A DNA stretch of 64,000 nt from the NCBI GenBank assembly GCA_003859965.1, contig RQYR01000008.1, positions 1-64,000 on the forward strand, read 5' to 3'. The DNA is from Comamonadaceae bacterium OH2545_COT-014 (lineage in GTDB: Bacteria; Pseudomonadota; Gammaproteobacteria; Burkholderiales; Burkholderiaceae_C). Below the pieces are notes generated by a model. That model saw only the letters and a list, made by a program, of their open reading frames with translations, did no database searches and was not told where the DNA came from. Shown in pieces: positions 61,154 to 64,000 of this stretch; the stretch's first letter is position 1; each line of letters starts with the position of its first letter. Position numbers and translations under genes: made by a program.

Positions 61154-61205
61154 ATCAATAGCAAACAATCGCCACCCCATCTGCCATAAAGGCACTTTTC
61201 TCTGG
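61146..61205. repeat. Dispersed ~60 bp repeat after hemL (copy 8)
   Basis: An AATAGC block with CCCATCTGCCATAAAGGCA follows the hemL stop; its reverse complement shares GGCAGATGGG with the copy in rimO. The following 275 bp up to the next gene hold nothing recognisable except a short dyad (CGTGAC-GCAT-GTCACG at 61395-61410). Confidence 0.45.
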
Positions 61206-61480
61206 GCATTTTCACACCCTTGGCGTCAGCAACCCCAGAGACGGATGGGCCAGCCAGATACCCGCCATGGCGGGGCCGACGCCCCAGTGAGGACTGGCTT
61301 TGCACCGCTGCGGCTCTCCCAAAGGAGCCGCCTTGCTGCCCGCCTTGCAGAAAACGCACACCGGCTCGCATGCCTGCACTTCACCCCGCCTGGCCGTGAC
61401 GCATGTCACGCCGCTGGGTGGCGGATGCGCGCAAAATGCCCAAATTTGGCAACCCCACTTTTTGCAACGGAGCTTTCCCC

Positions 61481-61921
61481 ATGCGATACATGCGAAATGC
61501 CCTGGCCCCCGCTTTCGTCGCCTTCTCCCTCATTGCCAGCGCTGCTGGCGCCAGTGCGACCCCGAATACGGCAACGGCAGCCGCCACCCCGCCCGTGCAG
61601 GCAGACATGGCCCAGCGCGACACGGCGCTGCAAAACCTGGTTCAACGCAATAACGCCCGGCAAGAGCAGCGCATGGCCCAAGCTGCGCCTGCGCCAGCCG
61701 CGACCCCAGCAGTCCTGCCGCCCGCAGAAGTGGAGCCCCCCGCCCCCCGCACGCGACAGGCCGCACCAGCCAAGGTGAAGTCTGTACCGGAGGCCGACCT
61801 GAGCGGCCTGCCCGTGCGCGCCGAAATCCGCCCGCCCGAAAACGCCGCCAACCACCCCGGTTACATCTACAACGGCGACGGCGTGAACTGCACGCTCTAC
61901 CCGGCACGCTGCCCTCGCTGA
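61481..61921 (+). CDS. Exported hypothetical protein with C-terminal cysteine pair
   Basis: This 146-residue protein has a signal peptide (MRYMRNALAPAFVAFSLIAS, cleavage near GASA), an Ala/Pro-rich central region (about 30-100) and a short conserved-looking end NHPGYIYNGDGVNCTLYPAR followed by CPR, with two cysteines that could form a disulfide. I do not recognise the family. ACGGAG precedes the ATG. It stands alone between hemL and an inverted-repeat element. Confidence 0.65.
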   Translation: MRYMRNALAPAFVAFSLIASAAGASATPNTATAAATPPVQADMAQRDTALQNLVQRNNARQEQRMAQAAPAPAATPAVLPPAEVEPPAPRTRQAAPAKVKSVPEADLSGLPVRAEIRPPENAANHPGYIYNGDGVNCTLYPARCPR

Positions 61922-62091
61922 ACCGCCCCTTGCTGCTCAGGCAGCCTATGGCTGGCCTAGCCGCAGAACTGGTCTTTGCGCTGGCATGCGGCGGGCGCTG
62001 CCTTCTAAATCAACCACGCTGAACCCGTGCATGAACCCGCGCGGTTTGGCGGTGCCGCATGAGCAGGCCAAGGTGCGCGCGCTTTTTAGAA

Positions 62092-62268
62092 CCTGTTCAA
62101 AGTCTCAGCGCGAGTGGGCAACCAGCGGTTGAGAGATGGGATGCAAGGCGCAAAACGCGGCCAATAGCCGTGATAGCCCGTAGATAGCCCCCGTGCTTGG
62201 CAAGTTTTGCAACGCCGCAGACCATCCAAATCCGCTGGAATGCCCGCCGTGCAGGGACTTTGAACAGG
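62092..62268. repeat. Inverted-repeat element, long copy (MITE-like family, copy A)
   Basis: This 177-bp element begins CCTGTTCAAAGTC and ends GACTTTGAACAGG-like (GGGACTTTGAACAGG), a near-perfect terminal inverted repeat of 13 bp. It is in reverse orientation relative to copies B and C, with the same blocks next to its right end (GCCCGCCGTGCAGGGA matches the reverse complement of their TCCCTGCACGGCGGGC). The rest of the 560-bp gap (61922-62481) has only short frames, one of which (62105-62347, minus) is translated from the element. Confidence 0.85.
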
Positions 62269-62481
62269 TTCTTATGCAGCCCAGACCCAATGAAATGAGG
62301 CACAGGCATCCAGCGCCGGCCCGGTATTTCAGCCACAAGGCAGCCAAAGGGGCTGGGCGCCAACCGTGGCGCGCGGCCCCACAGGCTGGCGCCGTACCGC
62401 TGCGCCAGCCAGGTTGGATGCCGCAAGCCGCGGAAAAAATAACGCGAGTGCGTATCCGCGGCAGCGCACAACAGCGCTAAT

Positions 62482-63699
62482 TCAGGCCGCCTGCCCTCGC
62501 GTTTCCCGCCCCAGCAGCGCAACGGCCACCGCACCCACGGCAATCGTGGCGGCAAACAGCGCAAAAGTGGCGTCAGTGCCCCAGCCCTGTGCCCCCAGGA
62601 ACGGAATGGCCAGCGGCCCCAGAATGCCGCCCACGCGGCCAATGGCCGCCGCCGTACCTACCCCGCCTGCACGGATGGCCGCCGGATAGTTCTCCGGCGA
62701 GTAGGCATACAGCGCCCCCCAGGCGCCCAGATTGAAGAAAGACAACAAGGCGCCAGACAGCAGCAACGCCGTTTCGCTGCCCGCGCTGCCAAAGGCCCAG
62801 GCGCTCGCCGCCGTGCCCAGCAAATAGGTCACCAGCACGAACTTGCGGCCCACACGTTCAATGAGCCAGGCCGCCGTGAAATAACCGGGCAACTGCGCCA
62901 GCGTCATCAGCAGCACGTACTCGAAGCTCTTGATCAGGGCGAAGCCCTTGCCCACCATCACGCTCGGCAGCCACAGAAACATGCCGTAGTACGAGAACAC
63001 CACCGTGAACCACAACACCCACAGCATGAGCGTGGCACGGCGGTGCTCGGCCGACCACAGGCGCGCCAGCCGCGCCGTCCACGGCAGGCCGGCAGCGCGC
63101 GGCGCGGTGGGCTCATCGGCCGGCAGCTTGCGGCGCAGGTACAGCGCATAAAAGGCCGGCAGCGCACCCAGCAGCAGGGCCACGCGCCAGCCCGTGTCGG
63201 CGGCAAAGCGTGGAATGACGAAATAGGCAATCAGCGCCGCCAGCAGCCAGCCCACGGCCCAAAAGCTCTCCAGCAGCACCACCACGCGGCCGCGTTCGTG
63301 CGCGGGCACACGCTCAGACACATAAGTGGCCGCTACCGGCAGCTCGCCACCCAGCCCCATGCCAATGAAAAAGCGCAGCACCATCAGTACCGCCAGCGTG
63401 CTGGCAAAGGCGCTGAGGCCGCTGGCCACGGCAAACAGCAGCAGGGTAATAACGAACACATGCTTGCGCCCGATGCGGTCAGCCATCGTGCCGAACAGCA
63501 CCGCCCCCACGGCCATGCCCACCGAGTTGATGGCGCCCAGCCAGCCCATTTGCCCGGCAGACAGCCCCCAGTCGGCCTTGAGGGCCGCCAGGATGAACGA
63601 CAGCAGCCCCACGTCCATGGCGTCGAACATCCAACCCAGGCCGGAGAGCGTGAGCAAGCGGTTGCGGGAAACGGGCGGCGCGGCAGCAGGAACAGTCAT
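62482..63699 (-). CDS. MFS transporter (sugar/aromatic-acid/niacin-type)
   Basis: This 405-residue inner-membrane protein has about 12 predicted helices and the MFS signature between helices 2 and 3 (LFGTMADRIGRKHVFVITLL), with the second-half counterpart at AWLIERVGRKFVLVTYLLG. Other features are GWMFDAMDVGLLSFILAALK at the first helix, with an acidic residue typical of substrate:H+ symporters, and GLGGELPVAATYVSERVPAH at helices 4-5 (the R/G-rich motif of the SP/AAHS branch). The substrate is not evident; aromatic acids and niacin are both carried by relatives. ATG 63699 is used because the upstream extension is not part of the fold. Confidence 0.87.
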   Translation of the reverse strand: MTVPAAAPPVSRNRLLTLSGLGWMFDAMDVGLLSFILAALKADWGLSAGQMGWLGAINSVGMAVGAVLFGTMADRIGRKHVFVITLLLFAVASGLSAFASTLAVLMVLRFFIGMGLGGELPVAATYVSERVPAHERGRVVVLLESFWAVGWLLAALIAYFVIPRFAADTGWRVALLLGALPAFYALYLRRKLPADEPTAPRAAGLPWTARLARLWSAEHRRATLMLWVLWFTVVFSYYGMFLWLPSVMVGKGFALIKSFEYVLLMTLAQLPGYFTAAWLIERVGRKFVLVTYLLGTAASAWAFGSAGSETALLLSGALLSFFNLGAWGALYAYSPENYPAAIRAGGVGTAAAIGRVGGILGPLAIPFLGAQGWGTDATFALFAATIAVGAVAVALLGRETRGQAA

Positions 63700-63981
63700 G
63701 ACAGCGTATCCAAAGGTAAACAAAAGCCAAAACGGGCGGATGGTAACGGCTCCATGGCAGCCCACGATCCCGGCGTGAGCCGGAAAAGGCCGCTGCAATC
63801 ATGCAATCAGATACGGGGCACAAGGCGGCCAGCCTCACCCGGCCCGCGCGACCGCACTCGCCTTGCCCGCGGCTGGCCTGACAGGACTGACTGGCGGCAA
63901 GGTTTTGCACGCGCTTCACGCGCCCTCTATGGCGCAATCACCCCCAAACACCGGCCAGCGGGCAACCGCTACGATCGCCGC

Positions 63982-64000
63982 ATGGCCAAGGACAAGAACA
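63982..64000 (+). CDS. Start of a gene cut by the right window edge, possibly radA
   Basis: Only MAKDKN is visible. A TACGAT hexamer ends 6 bases before the ATG and no ribosome site is seen. RadA/Sms proteins in this group often begin MAKEK or MAKDK, which is the only basis for the suggestion. Confidence 0.35.

Noticed and set aside
62105-62347. 80-residue open frame on the minus strand
   Set aside because: It is translated from the inverted-repeat element and its flank; similar peptides would come from every copy.

Overview
The window is a contiguous piece of a GC-rich betaproteobacterial chromosome, almost certainly order Burkholderiales and most likely family Comamonadaceae. This rests on gene neighbourhoods (dusB-fis-purH, pilGHIJL-rubredoxin-hemL, ompR/envZ, ispDF, FmdB-DUF502-aspS), on the phaR regulator of polyhydroxyalkanoate storage, and on short dispersed repeats of a style I associate with that family. 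No rRNA, prophage, transposase or CRISPR array is visible. Three tRNAs are present: Leu-CAG, Val-GAC and Arg-ACG.

Layout. 1-3.2 kb: leucine-catabolism-type genes (3-methylcrotonyl-CoA carboxylase beta subunit, acyl-CoA synthetase) with a divergent AraC regulator. 3.4-8.2 kb: AMP nucleosidase, phaR, rimO, then a 9-bp tandem repeat. 8.7-16.9 kb: tRNA-Leu, RNase R, Pol IV (dinB) divergent from hrcA, tRNA-Val, relA and an alpha/beta hydrolase. 17-21 kb: two exported proteins and an OmpR/EnvZ two-component pair. 21-26.8 kb (minus strand): ispF/ispD, EF-hand protein plus 5'-nucleotidase, and a GspE-type ATPase joined to a spermidine-synthase-like gene. 27-35 kb: tRNA-Arg, ribE, trmL, FmdB/DUF502/aspS, then purH, fis and dusB on the other strand. 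35-37 kb: OmpW-like porin and a GDSL lipoprotein.

37.4-47 kb is a cobalamin locus. A cobalamin riboswitch lies upstream of a decayed TonB-dependent receptor, followed by a luciferase-like monooxygenase remnant, cobW and a very large cobN. Between cobW and cobN sits an opposite-strand pair: a PGRP-like amidase without a signal peptide and, 9 bp downstream, a small cysteine-rich secreted protein. I read it as a candidate antibacterial effector-immunity pair. 49-59.3 kb is the complete twitching-motility chemosensory operon (pilG, pilH, pilI, pilJ and a 2187-residue ChpA/PilL), with a 56-residue rubredoxin gene upstream. The window ends with hemL, a small exported protein, an MFS transporter and the first codons of a gene that may be radA.

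The most unusual material is between and inside genes. There is a family of about 100-195 bp inverted-repeat elements (three clear copies, a possible diverged fourth). A second family of about 60 bp repeats has apparently been absorbed into the coding sequences of rimO and dinB. A pair of opposed C-rich hairpin repeats is translated inside cobN, and two separate 9-bp tandem repeats are present. All functional statements are from reading the sequence; no database search was run.
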